From an uncultured Blautia sp. (GTDB lineage: Bacteria > Bacillota_A > Clostridia > Lachnospirales > Lachnospiraceae): a stretch of DNA of 40,013 bases. This document shows, piece by piece, positions 34,109-40,013 of the stretch; positions within the stretch are counted from its first letter, which is position 1, and every line of letters begins with the position of its first letter. The notes beneath the pieces were generated by a model. The model searched no databases. It saw only the letters and a list, made by a program, of their open reading frames with translations, and was not told the DNA's origin. Made by a program: the position numbers and the translations under genes. Where the stretch lies: positions 1 through 40,013 of the forward strand of contig CAJLTE010000018.1 of assembly GCA_905209435.1 (NCBI GenBank), read 5' to 3'.

Positions 34109-34148
34109 ATAAAAAAAGCAAAGTACGCCTTTTTTAAGGCGCCTTTGC
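34109..34148 (-). terminator. terminator-like hairpin in the leader of the trans-sulfuration gene
   Basis: In the minus-strand RNA, GCAAAG-GCGCCTT pairs with AAGGCG-CTTTGC and is followed by T7, about 75 nt before the start codon. A second GCAAAG further down (34090s) could pair with the CTTTGC arm instead, giving an antiterminator. This resembles attenuation. No SAM riboswitch or T-box core was recognised. Confidence 0.7.
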
Positions 34149-34160
34149 CGTATTTCTTAC

Positions 34161-34190
34161 ATATTATTACAAACTTTTTATTTCTGTCAA
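34161..34190 (-). promoter_or_regulatory. second promoter within the trans-sulfuration gene leader
   Basis: Minus-strand TTGACA (34185-34190), 18-bp spacer, TAATAT (34161-34166). It would start transcription only a few bases before the terminator hairpin, yielding a ~45-nt RNA or a constitutive, attenuated transcript. Confidence 0.5.
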
Positions 34191-34227
34191 GCACTATCTT
34201 TTTTCATCTCTTGCTTTCGACACGCTT

Positions 34228-34258
34228 ATCATAAACTCTGTTCCTGCAACAGAGTCAA
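34228..34258 (-). promoter_or_regulatory. MerR-type promoter P5 (trans-sulfuration gene 1)
   Basis: Minus-strand TTGACT (34253-34258), 19-bp spacer, TATGAT (34228-34233). The spacer holds the clearest dyad of the set, CTCTGTT-GCAGG-AACAGAG. Confidence 0.85.
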
Positions 34259-34286
34259 GGGCGAATTTTATTTTTGTAAAATATGC

Positions 34287-34317
34287 TTGACTCTCACTCT
34301 GTAACAGATTGTATAAC
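34287..34317 (+). promoter_or_regulatory. MerR-type promoter P6 (MATE pump)
   Basis: TTGACT (34287-34292), 19-bp spacer, TATAAC (34312-34317), with TCTGT-A-ACAGA in the spacer. It is back to back with P5, the two -35 boxes 28 bp apart. Confidence 0.8.
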
Positions 34318-34355
34318 AGATACAAATATACAAAAAATCCAGGAGGCGAATCACT

Positions 34356-35750
34356 ATGAGTATTATTAAATTATTTTCCCGTAACCCATCTAACTCTCAA
34401 AAAGCTTCCCCTGAAACAGGGATTGACTTCTGTACCGGATCTCTGTTAACAAAAATACTGCTGTTTTCCATCCCTGTGATCATAACAAATGTACTTCAGC
34501 TTCTTTTTAATGCTACCGCGATGGTCATCGTAGGACAATTTAATGGTGACCAGGCTCTGGCTGCTGTTGGTTCCACGTCTTCTCTTGTTTCACTGATCGT
34601 CAGTATTTTTAACGGAGTCTCTGTAGGAGCCGGAGTAATCGCTGCCAATTATTATGGAGCACGCAATAAAGACGCTGTCTCCGAAACGGTCCATACTTCT
34701 ATTATCATGTCTGTATTTCTGGGAATTTTGCTTCTTTTTATCGGACAATTCTTTTCCCGTCAGATCCTTGTCCTTATGAACTCTCCTGCGGATGTTATCG
34801 ATCTATCAGCCCTGTATCTACGCTGTTACTTCTATTGTATGCCCGCATTTATGGTTTACAATTTCGGAAGTGCCCTTGTGCGTGCTTCCGGTGATTCCAA
34901 GCATCCATTATATTATCTCACATTCTGTGGACTGGTCAATGTACTTCTAAGCTTTCTTTTCGTAGGTGCCTTCCATCTCAGTGTTGCAGGGGCCGGGCTG
35001 GCAACGGTAATTTCCCAGTATATCTCCGCATTGCTTATTATCAACCGGCTTAGGAAAGATCAAGGCTGCTTTCGGCTTACCTGGAAAAATCTGTATTTTT
35101 CTTCCAGATATGGATATGAAATTTTTAAAGTTGGAGTTCCTATTGGCCTGAGAAGTGTGGCCATGCCTGTTTCCAATGTGCTGATCCAGTCATCGGTCAA
35201 CAGCTTCGGTGCTGTAGTCATCGCAGGAAATTCTGCAGCAGTCAGCCTGGAAAACATGATCTATGCTGTTCTGGAATCTATCCAGCAGACTCTTATTACT
35301 GTTACCGGTCAGAATTACGGAGCAGGAAAAAATGGCCGTATCATTCATGCCTTTCACATATGTATGATTTATGTTTCCATAGCAGCACTCTTTTTGGGCA
35401 TTACGGTAAATATTTACAGTATCCCGCTTCTTCATTTCTACACATCCGGTGAAAAAGCCCTTGCAGTGGGAGTATTGCGGCTGCGCCTGGTAAATCTTCC
35501 TTATATTCTGTGCGGATTCATGGAAGTCGTCGGTGCTGTATTAAGTGGAACCGGGCATTCTCTTCCGCCTATGATCATTTCCGTGATCGGTGTCAGCGGA
35601 CTTCGTATTTTGTGGGTACTGACTGTTTTTCGGGTGCATCCTGTTCTTGAATCCCTGTATCTGTCTTATCCGATTTCCTGGGGTGTTACTTTTATCGGAC
35701 AATACATCTGTTTCCGGATTTTATGGAAAAAAATTGTGAAAAAAAATTAA
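34356..35750 (+). CDS. MATE-family efflux transporter
   Basis: A 464-aa, 12-helix MATE exporter (DinF/NorM group), which expels cationic drugs or metabolites using a sodium or proton gradient. It shows LLFSIPVIITNVLQLLFN, then VIVGQFNGDQALAAVGST, GVSVGAGVIAANYYGARN and, in the second half, GVPIGLRSVAMPVSN and GQNYGAGKNGR. A soluble N-terminus of ~30 residues precedes helix 1. Expressed from P6, between the two trans-sulfuration-type genes, so it may export an amino-acid-derived or thiol compound, or a drug sensed by MerR. AGGAGGCG precedes the ATG. Confidence 0.93.
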   Translation: MSIIKLFSRNPSNSQKASPETGIDFCTGSLLTKILLFSIPVIITNVLQLLFNATAMVIVGQFNGDQALAAVGSTSSLVSLIVSIFNGVSVGAGVIAANYYGARNKDAVSETVHTSIIMSVFLGILLLFIGQFFSRQILVLMNSPADVIDLSALYLRCYFYCMPAFMVYNFGSALVRASGDSKHPLYYLTFCGLVNVLLSFLFVGAFHLSVAGAGLATVISQYISALLIINRLRKDQGCFRLTWKNLYFSSRYGYEIFKVGVPIGLRSVAMPVSNVLIQSSVNSFGAVVIAGNSAAVSLENMIYAVLESIQQTLITVTGQNYGAGKNGRIIHAFHICMIYVSIAALFLGITVNIYSIPLLHFYTSGEKALAVGVLRLRLVNLPYILCGFMEVVGAVLSGTGHSLPPMIISVIGVSGLRILWVLTVFRVHPVLESLYLSYPISWGVTFIGQYICFRILWKKIVKKN

Positions 35751-35758
35751 ATTAGTGC

Positions 35759-35789
35759 TTGACTCTCTTTCTATAACAAGGTTTATACA
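35759..35789 (+). promoter_or_regulatory. MerR-type promoter P7 (trans-sulfuration gene 2)
   Basis: TTGACT (35759-35764), 19-bp spacer CTCTTTCTATAACAAGGTT, TATACA (35784-35789), starting 8 bp after the MATE stop. Confidence 0.75.
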
Positions 35790-35819
35790 TTAAGTAACAC
35801 ATTTCAAAGCGATTTCAGT

Positions 35820-35860
35820 TTACTGATTACGGTAATTATTTCGTTATTGCAGATCAGTAA
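35820..35860 (+). promoter_or_regulatory. leader hairpin of trans-sulfuration gene 2
   Basis: TTACTGAT (35820-35827) and ATCAGTAA (35853-35860) form a perfect 8-bp stem with a 25-nt loop in the ~95-nt leader. No T-run follows, so it is not a terminator. Confidence 0.45.
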
Positions 35861-35890
35861 CACTATTTCACAAAACGGAGGATAATTATT

Positions 35891-37099
35891 ATGGAAAAAT
35901 TTGAATTTGATGACATTTCTTTCAGCGAAGATACACGAATTCTCTACGAGGGACATCATGTAAACGGTATGGATCTGGCACCTGAAGCTTTTCCTTTATT
36001 TATGACCAGTGCTTTTAATATGGGAAATCTTGATGATGTAGAACACACCTACGATACGAAAGGATACACTTATATCCGTACGAGGAACCCTAACAGAAAA
36101 GCTCTGGCTGATGTTCTTACCTATCTGGAACAGGGAAAAGATACTCTGATTTTTTCATCTGGTATGGGTGCGATCACTACTACTTATTTCGCGCTTCTCC
36201 AGCCTGGTGACCATATGATCTGCAATGAAAACATCTACGGTGAAACCTTCGATGCGATTACTTCTCTGGTGAAAAACTATGGAGTGACTACCACATTTGT
36301 TCCGTTTGATGATCTGGATGCAGTAAAAGCTGCTGTTCAGCCAAACACAAAAATGTTATATACAGAAGTTGCCAGCAATCCGACAGACCGTCTGTGTGAT
36401 GTAGCTGCTATTGCAGAAATCGCACACGAGGCCGGAGCACTTCTTATGGTTGATAACACATTTACTACTCCGATCTGTATCAAACCACTTACTCTTGGTG
36501 CTGATATCGTAATCAACAGCCTGACAAAATTCCTGAATGGACATTCCGATGCACTTGCAGGTTCCATAACCGTCAAAGATATGGCTCTTTTTGAAAAAAT
36601 CCATACTGTAAGAATGCTGACCGGAACTTCCGGATGCCCATTTGCATCCTTCCTGATTTTCCGTGGTATCCATACCGCCGAGCTTCGTATCAAAAAGCAG
36701 TGTGAAAATGCTGCAAAACTGGCTCTGGCTCTGGCAGATAACCCACATGTATCCGTCGTTAATCATCCTGCAGTAAGCATGCATCCGCAGTATGATCTCG
36801 GAAAGAAGCTCTTCTCTTCCCCGTATCTTGCAACTGGTATGTTCAGTTTCGAAATGCCGGATGACCGCGAAAAGATCAATGCATTTATGGATAAGCTTCA
36901 TATCGCACACTACGCTCCAACCCTTGGCGGTATCCGCACAACACTTTCTTATCCACTTCTTTCTTCACATATGCATGTTCCGGAAGAAGACCGTAAAAAA
37001 ATGCACATTACCGGCGGTCTGATGCGAGTTTCCACCGGAATCGAAGATGCAGATGACCTGATCAAAGATTTCACAAATGCATTAAAAGTTTTTGACTAA
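35891..37099 (+). CDS. trans-sulfuration-family PLP enzyme (methionine gamma-lyase-like), paralogue 2
   Basis: A 402-aa paralogue of the enzyme at 32834. Shared features: SGMGAITTTYF near 90, VDNTFTTP near 190, the PLP lysine in VINSLTKFLNGHSD near 210, and at the C-terminus HYAPTLGGIRTTLSYP, VPEED and LMRVSTGIED. It has the same unusual RNPNR and IYGET signatures, so both belong to one subfamily distinct from classical methionine gamma-lyase, whose loop cysteine is replaced by Glu here. AAACGGAGG precedes the ATG. The two copies may differ in substrate or in quaternary pairing. Confidence 0.88.
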   Translation: MEKFEFDDISFSEDTRILYEGHHVNGMDLAPEAFPLFMTSAFNMGNLDDVEHTYDTKGYTYIRTRNPNRKALADVLTYLEQGKDTLIFSSGMGAITTTYFALLQPGDHMICNENIYGETFDAITSLVKNYGVTTTFVPFDDLDAVKAAVQPNTKMLYTEVASNPTDRLCDVAAIAEIAHEAGALLMVDNTFTTPICIKPLTLGADIVINSLTKFLNGHSDALAGSITVKDMALFEKIHTVRMLTGTSGCPFASFLIFRGIHTAELRIKKQCENAAKLALALADNPHVSVVNHPAVSMHPQYDLGKKLFSSPYLATGMFSFEMPDDREKINAFMDKLHIAHYAPTLGGIRTTLSYPLLSSHMHVPEEDRKKMHITGGLMRVSTGIEDADDLIKDFTNALKVFD

Positions 37100-37136
37100 G
37101 CCTTTTTCTTTAATTTGTATATTCCACCTCATATAT

Positions 37137-37205
37137 CCGTAGAGAGACTTACAGACAGGTTTCTCTGCGGATATTCGCAATTCAAGCAGGAGACTTACTT
37201 GATTC
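37137..37205 (+). repeat. short palindromic intergenic repeat, copy 6
   Basis: CCGTAGAGA and TCTCTGCGG form an imperfect stem on the left, followed by GGATATTCGCAATTCAAGCA and GGAGACTTACTTGATTC, the family core. It lies between trans-sulfuration gene 2 and its terminator. Confidence 0.7.
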
Positions 37206-37208
37206 AAC

Positions 37209-37252
37209 AAAAAAGTCAGGCACTGAAAATTACTTTCCATGCCTGACTTTTT
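37209..37252. terminator. bidirectional terminator
   Basis: AAAAAGTCAGGCA pairs with TGCCTGACTTTTT, ending the plus-strand trans-sulfuration gene and the convergent 67-aa gene. Confidence 0.92.
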
Positions 37253-37261
37253 AATTTATAT

Positions 37262-37465
37262 TTATTTTTTTCTCTTTTTAATATGTATCTCAGGAATTGC
37301 TACATTTTCATAAGTAATTGGTTCATTGTTTCGTTCATCTTCTGAAGCTTCTTCTGAGTGAATATTATGGGTATGTATCTCAGGCACAGCAAGATTTTCG
37401 CTTTCTACTTTGTATTCTGTAGTTTTTCCTCTTTCCTTTTTTGCAAATAATTTCTTACCAAACAT
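37262..37465 (-). CDS. 67-aa charged protein with a duplicated motif
   Basis: A small, very charged protein without a recognised domain. It contains two copies of an E-N-[LV]-A-[VI]-PEIH motif (ENLAVPEIHTHN near residue 23, ENVAIPEIHIKK near 53) between basic ends (MFGKKLFAKKERGK and KKRKK). AGGAG lies 9 nt before the ATG and a terminator follows within 10 bp of the stop, both favouring a real gene. The paired PEIH segments could bind metal or a partner protein, which is inference only. Confidence 0.55.
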   Translation of the reverse strand: MFGKKLFAKKERGKTTEYKVESENLAVPEIHTHNIHSEEASEDERNNEPITYENVAIPEIHIKKRKK

Positions 37466-37501
37466 CTTTCTCGCTCCTCATCCATCAATGATTGTCCTAT
37501 C

Positions 37502-37587
37502 CAGCACTTCCTTTGATAGCCTCAGGGAAGTACTGCCTGTTGTTTTTCGCAATTGAAATAAAAGACTTTCCTGATTCGATTAAAATT
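37502..37587 (+). repeat. short palindromic intergenic repeat, degenerate copy 7
   Basis: CAGCACTTCC and GGGAAGTACTG form an imperfect stem, followed by TTCGCAATTGAAATAAAAGA and CTTTCCTGATTCGATTAAAA, a decayed version of the family core. It sits downstream of the GltS gene. Confidence 0.5.
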
Positions 37588-37620
37588 TTAACCTCTTCTG
37601 ATACGAATGTCAAAAAGTTA

Positions 37621-38808
37621 TTAAAGAAAATTAATAAAAAATGTAATCACAAGGCTGTTCAGGAAATCCGCAAATAAACTTCCCACAAGCGGAACTAACA
37701 GATATGCCTTTACAGATGGTGCAAATTTCTCACAGATTGCCTGCATATTCGCCATGGCATTTGGTGTAGCCCCCATACCAAATCCGCATACGCCTGAAGA
37801 AAGAACCGCCGCATCATAATCTCTTCCCATCACATTGAATACTACAAAATAAGTATATACAAACATCAGGACAGTCTGACCTGCAAGCAGAATAATCAGA
37901 GGTAATGCCAAATCCGCAAGCTGCCACAGTTTCAGTGTGATCATTGCGATTCCCAGGAACAGAGACAGACTGATACCACCAATGTCATTGATCTCACCCA
38001 TATAAATCGTAAACTTACCAGAATATTCTCCGATATTACGAATAAATGCAGCTGCGATCATCGCACCAATGTAAATCGGAAAAGTCATTCCTGTCAATGA
38101 CAAAAGTTTGGATACAATGGTTCCAATACCGATTGCAATAATCAACTGAAATACTGCTGATGGATACATACTGGTATGACGCTCATGCTTTTTCTCTTCT
38201 TCTATCAGAAGACTATCGTCTTCCTGAACTACCGTATCCATCAAATTTCTCTTCTCAATTAATCTTTTGCCAATGGGACCTCCCATCATACTTCCTGCAA
38301 TCAACCCAAATGTAGCTCCTGCAGTACATAAAGTACTTGCCCCCGAAACGCCGAAATCCTCGAGGACAGGGCCAAATGCGCCCGCAGTACCGTGACCTCC
38401 GACCATTGGAATAGAACCTGTACACAACCCAACCAGCGGGCTGATATGCAGAAGTTTTGCCAGCCCTACTGCCAGAAAGTTCTGTGAAAGAATTAATGCA
38501 ATAACAAGTCCCAGAAATATGATCAGTGATTTTCCACCGCTTTTTAATACTTTCAGATTTGCCTGAAATCCTACAGAAGTAAAGAAAAATACCATACATA
38601 CTTCCTTGAGAATGTCATCAAAAGAAAATTCTACAATACCTGTCACATAACACAGGCAGGTAAATATTGCAAAAAGCACTCCACCAATTACCGGCGCCGG
38701 AATGCAAAATCTCTCAAGTATGCTGAATTTCTTTTTTAAAAATTTTCCTAACATCAATACGACAACTGCAACAGCTATCGTCTGATACATATCTAACTCA
38801 ATTTTCAT
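37621..38808 (-). CDS. gltS: GltS-family sodium/glutamate-type symporter
   Basis: A 395-aa polytopic carrier of the ESS (GltS) family, usual length ~400. Two inverted halves are visible: CIPAPVIGGVLFA, SVGFQANLKVL and SIPMVGGHGTAGAFGPVLEDFG in the first; then, after a hydrophilic central loop (~200-220, QEDDSLLIEEEKKHERH), ISLSLFLGIAMITLKLW and SGVCGFGMGATPNAMANM in the second. It starts 20 bp after the TAXI gene stop on the same strand, suggesting joint function. The ribosome site abuts the ATG, so translation may depend on coupling to the upstream gene. Glutamate as cargo is only a family-based guess. Confidence 0.9.
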   Translation of the reverse strand: MKIELDMYQTIAVAVVVLMLGKFLKKKFSILERFCIPAPVIGGVLFAIFTCLCYVTGIVEFSFDDILKEVCMVFFFTSVGFQANLKVLKSGGKSLIIFLGLVIALILSQNFLAVGLAKLLHISPLVGLCTGSIPMVGGHGTAGAFGPVLEDFGVSGASTLCTAGATFGLIAGSMMGGPIGKRLIEKRNLMDTVVQEDDSLLIEEEKKHERHTSMYPSAVFQLIIAIGIGTIVSKLLSLTGMTFPIYIGAMIAAAFIRNIGEYSGKFTIYMGEINDIGGISLSLFLGIAMITLKLWQLADLALPLIILLAGQTVLMFVYTYFVVFNVMGRDYDAAVLSSGVCGFGMGATPNAMANMQAICEKFAPSVKAYLLVPLVGSLFADFLNSLVITFFINFL

Positions 38809-38828
38809 CTCCTCTTACCCTGCTCTGC

Positions 38829-39815
38829 TTATTTGCTCCCTTTCTCTGTTGTTACATCCACACCTGCAGATTCATAATATTTGACAGCACCTTTATGAAA
38901 TGGAACCGAAATTCCTTCGATTGCATCTGCTTCGTCCAATGTAATATCTGCCGACAGGGAATACTGTAATTCCTGTTTATGTGCAAATAATGCCCGGGTA
39001 AGATTTTCTACTGTCTTCTCTGACAGTTTATCGCTTGCAAGTAAAACTGCTTTTACCCCTACTGTATTTATTGCTTCCGTCTGACCTGTATATGTCTCCG
39101 CCGGAATCTCATATTCTGTATAGAAATCATAAGCCTTCAACAGCTTATCCTTCGCCTTCTCATCCAGGTTAAGAAGACGTATGTCACACTGTTTGGAAAG
39201 TTCTCCTATCACTGTAGTCTGTATACCTGCTGTACAGAAGAAAGCATCAATCTCCCCATCTTTCAATTCACTGGCTGCTTCTGTGTAATCCAGATTTACT
39301 TTATCAACCAGCTGGTCTGTTAAACCATATGCTGCCAGAATCTGATTTGCATTCTGTTCTGTACCGGACTCTTCTTCACCTATACTTATTTTCTTACCCT
39401 GAAGATCATCTATATATTTTATATCCGAATCGTCTCGAACTACAATCTGGCAAGCTTCTGTATAAAGTCCTGCTACTGCACTGTAACCTTGATATTCTTT
39501 TCCTTCGAATATTCCAGTGCCGTAATAAGCATCATTCGAAAGATCTGCCTGAGCGATTGCAAGCTGCACATAATCTTCAGATAAAAGCCGCAGATTTGCT
39601 GCAGATCCCGCAGTCGTCTTTACCTCCATCTTATAATCTTCATTCTCCGCCTGAACAATATCTGTAAATGTATCTGCAAATGCATGATACATTCCACCCA
39701 GACCGGCAGCTCCAAAACGAATCCTGCCCGATGTTGTTCTACATCCGGTCACGCTACATCCTGCTAAAGCAAATGCCAGTATTCCCGTAATTATTACTAA
39801 TTTTTTTCTTCGCAC
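38829..39815 (-). CDS. TAXI-family substrate-binding lipoprotein
   Basis: A 328-aa binding protein of the TAXI (TRAP-associated extracytoplasmic immunogenic) family. The signal peptide ends in a lipobox, ALAGC. The mature part shows GAAGLGGMYHAFADTF, TTAGSAANLRLL, QLAIAQADLSNDAYYG, LQGKKISIGEEESGTEQNA and FCTAGIQT, all typical of TAXI proteins. No TRAP membrane subunits (4TM/12TM or fused) are nearby; the following gene is a GltS carrier instead. The start is a GTG with GAGGTG 5 nt upstream, inferred because no ATG fits. Alpha-ketoglutarate or glutamate are known TAXI ligands in other bacteria. Confidence 0.92.
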   Translation of the reverse strand: MRRKKLVIITGILAFALAGCSVTGCRTTSGRIRFGAAGLGGMYHAFADTFTDIVQAENEDYKMEVKTTAGSAANLRLLSEDYVQLAIAQADLSNDAYYGTGIFEGKEYQGYSAVAGLYTEACQIVVRDDSDIKYIDDLQGKKISIGEEESGTEQNANQILAAYGLTDQLVDKVNLDYTEAASELKDGEIDAFFCTAGIQTTVIGELSKQCDIRLLNLDEKAKDKLLKAYDFYTEYEIPAETYTGQTEAINTVGVKAVLLASDKLSEKTVENLTRALFAHKQELQYSLSADITLDEADAIEGISVPFHKGAVKYYESAGVDVTTEKGSK

Positions 39816-39848
39816 AAAAACACCTCTTCATTTTTTGTTTTACGCTTT

Positions 39849-39876
39849 ATTGTATCACAGTTTGAAAATGTGTCAA
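39849..39876 (-). promoter_or_regulatory. promoter of the TAXI-GltS operon
   Basis: Minus-strand TTGACA (39871-39876), 16-bp spacer, TACAAT (39849-39854), about 34 bp before the GTG start. Confidence 0.8.
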
Positions 39877-39916
39877 GCCAATATTCAAAAGCAATATATC
39901 TCCTACTTGTTTAAGC

Positions 39917-39952
39917 AAAAAAATACCTCAGATAACTTCATATCATCTGAGG
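39917..39952 (-). terminator. terminator after tRNA-Cys
   Basis: Minus-strand CCTCAGAT, 11-nt loop, ATCTGAGG, then T-rich ATTTTTTT. It lies 8 bp beyond the tRNA 3' end. Confidence 0.9.
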
Positions 39953-39960
39953 CTTAATAG

Positions 39961-40013
39961 AGGTGCCACCCGGATTTGAACCGGGGATAGAGGTGTTGCA
40001 GACCTTTGCCTTA
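39961..40013 (-). tRNA. tRNA-Cys(GCA), 3' part, cut by the window end
   Basis: Read on the minus strand: an anticodon arm with loop CTGCAAC (anticodon GCA), variable region, T arm CCCGG-TTCAAAT-CCGGG and acceptor strand TGGCACC followed by U73, the cysteine identity discriminator. No CCA is encoded. The D arm and 5' acceptor strand lie outside the window. The 27-43 pair of the anticodon stem is an A-C mismatch. Confidence 0.9.

Noticed and set aside
34034..34260. SAM riboswitch or T-box before the trans-sulfuration gene
   Set aside because: Neither the SAM-I core nor a T-box sequence can be recognised; only a terminator hairpin is present.

Overview
The window looks like chromosome from a low-to-mid GC, Gram-positive gut anaerobe, most likely of the Lachnospiraceae (Blautia/Dorea/Mediterraneibacter type). 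The grounds are strong Shine-Dalgarno sites, consensus sigma-A promoters, a PPi-type phosphofructokinase, a class B sortase, DUF951 and DUF4358 proteins, a CspB-like subtilase, and Fe-S aldo/keto reductase and epoxyqueuosine-reductase-like enzymes. No phage, transposase, CRISPR array or rRNA was seen. The only RNA gene is a partial tRNA-Cys at the right edge.

Region by region. 0-5.3 kb (minus): a small unknown protein, a VWA-domain protein (DUF2201-like), a MoxR-type AAA ATPase, sortase B, a sirtuin and DUF951. 5.3-7.1 kb (plus): a one-polypeptide ABC exporter. 7.1-11.3 kb: PPi-phosphofructokinase and an NCS2 purine permease, set among long palindromic repeats. 11.3-15.6 kb (minus): an S8 peptidase, Lgt, an arginase-fold protein and a DUF308 membrane protein. 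15.7-19.8 kb (plus): a four-gene envelope-glycan O-acetylation operon (SGNH esterase, DUF4358, MBOAT, AlgX/DHHW) closed by a strong terminator. 20-21.4 kb: an orphan LytTR response regulator with a structured leader, and a 76-aa protein. 21.4-37.1 kb: metabolic and transport genes, described below. 37.2-39.9 kb (minus): a TAXI solute-binding lipoprotein paired with a GltS-type carrier. A terminator and tRNA-Cys follow.

The main system proposed here is a local MerR-type regulon. Seven promoters between 22.7 and 35.8 kb share an identical TTGACT -35 box and a 19-bp spacer, the over-long spacing that MerR-family activators act on. They lie before the aldo/keto reductase, the hydroxyacyl-CoA dehydrogenase-like gene, the Fe-S reductase, the OCD/dehydratase chimera, both trans-sulfuration-type PLP enzymes and the MATE pump. 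Two paralogous MerR regulators with BmrR-like effector domains are encoded in the middle of the same stretch. A stress- or metabolite-responsive set of amino-acid/thiol turnover and efflux genes is the simplest reading.

The second notable system is a pair of ~202-bp hairpin elements (7136-7337 and 11034-11236). They share their loop and bulge sequences but differ in their stems with both arms changed together, and each begins exactly 18 nt after a stop codon in the same orientation relative to that gene. A third 166-bp palindrome and a family of short palindromic intergenic repeats accompany them. Other points of interest are an in-frame chimera of ornithine cyclodeaminase with the C-terminal half of a threonine dehydratase, and the TAXI-GltS pair, which has no TRAP membrane subunits.
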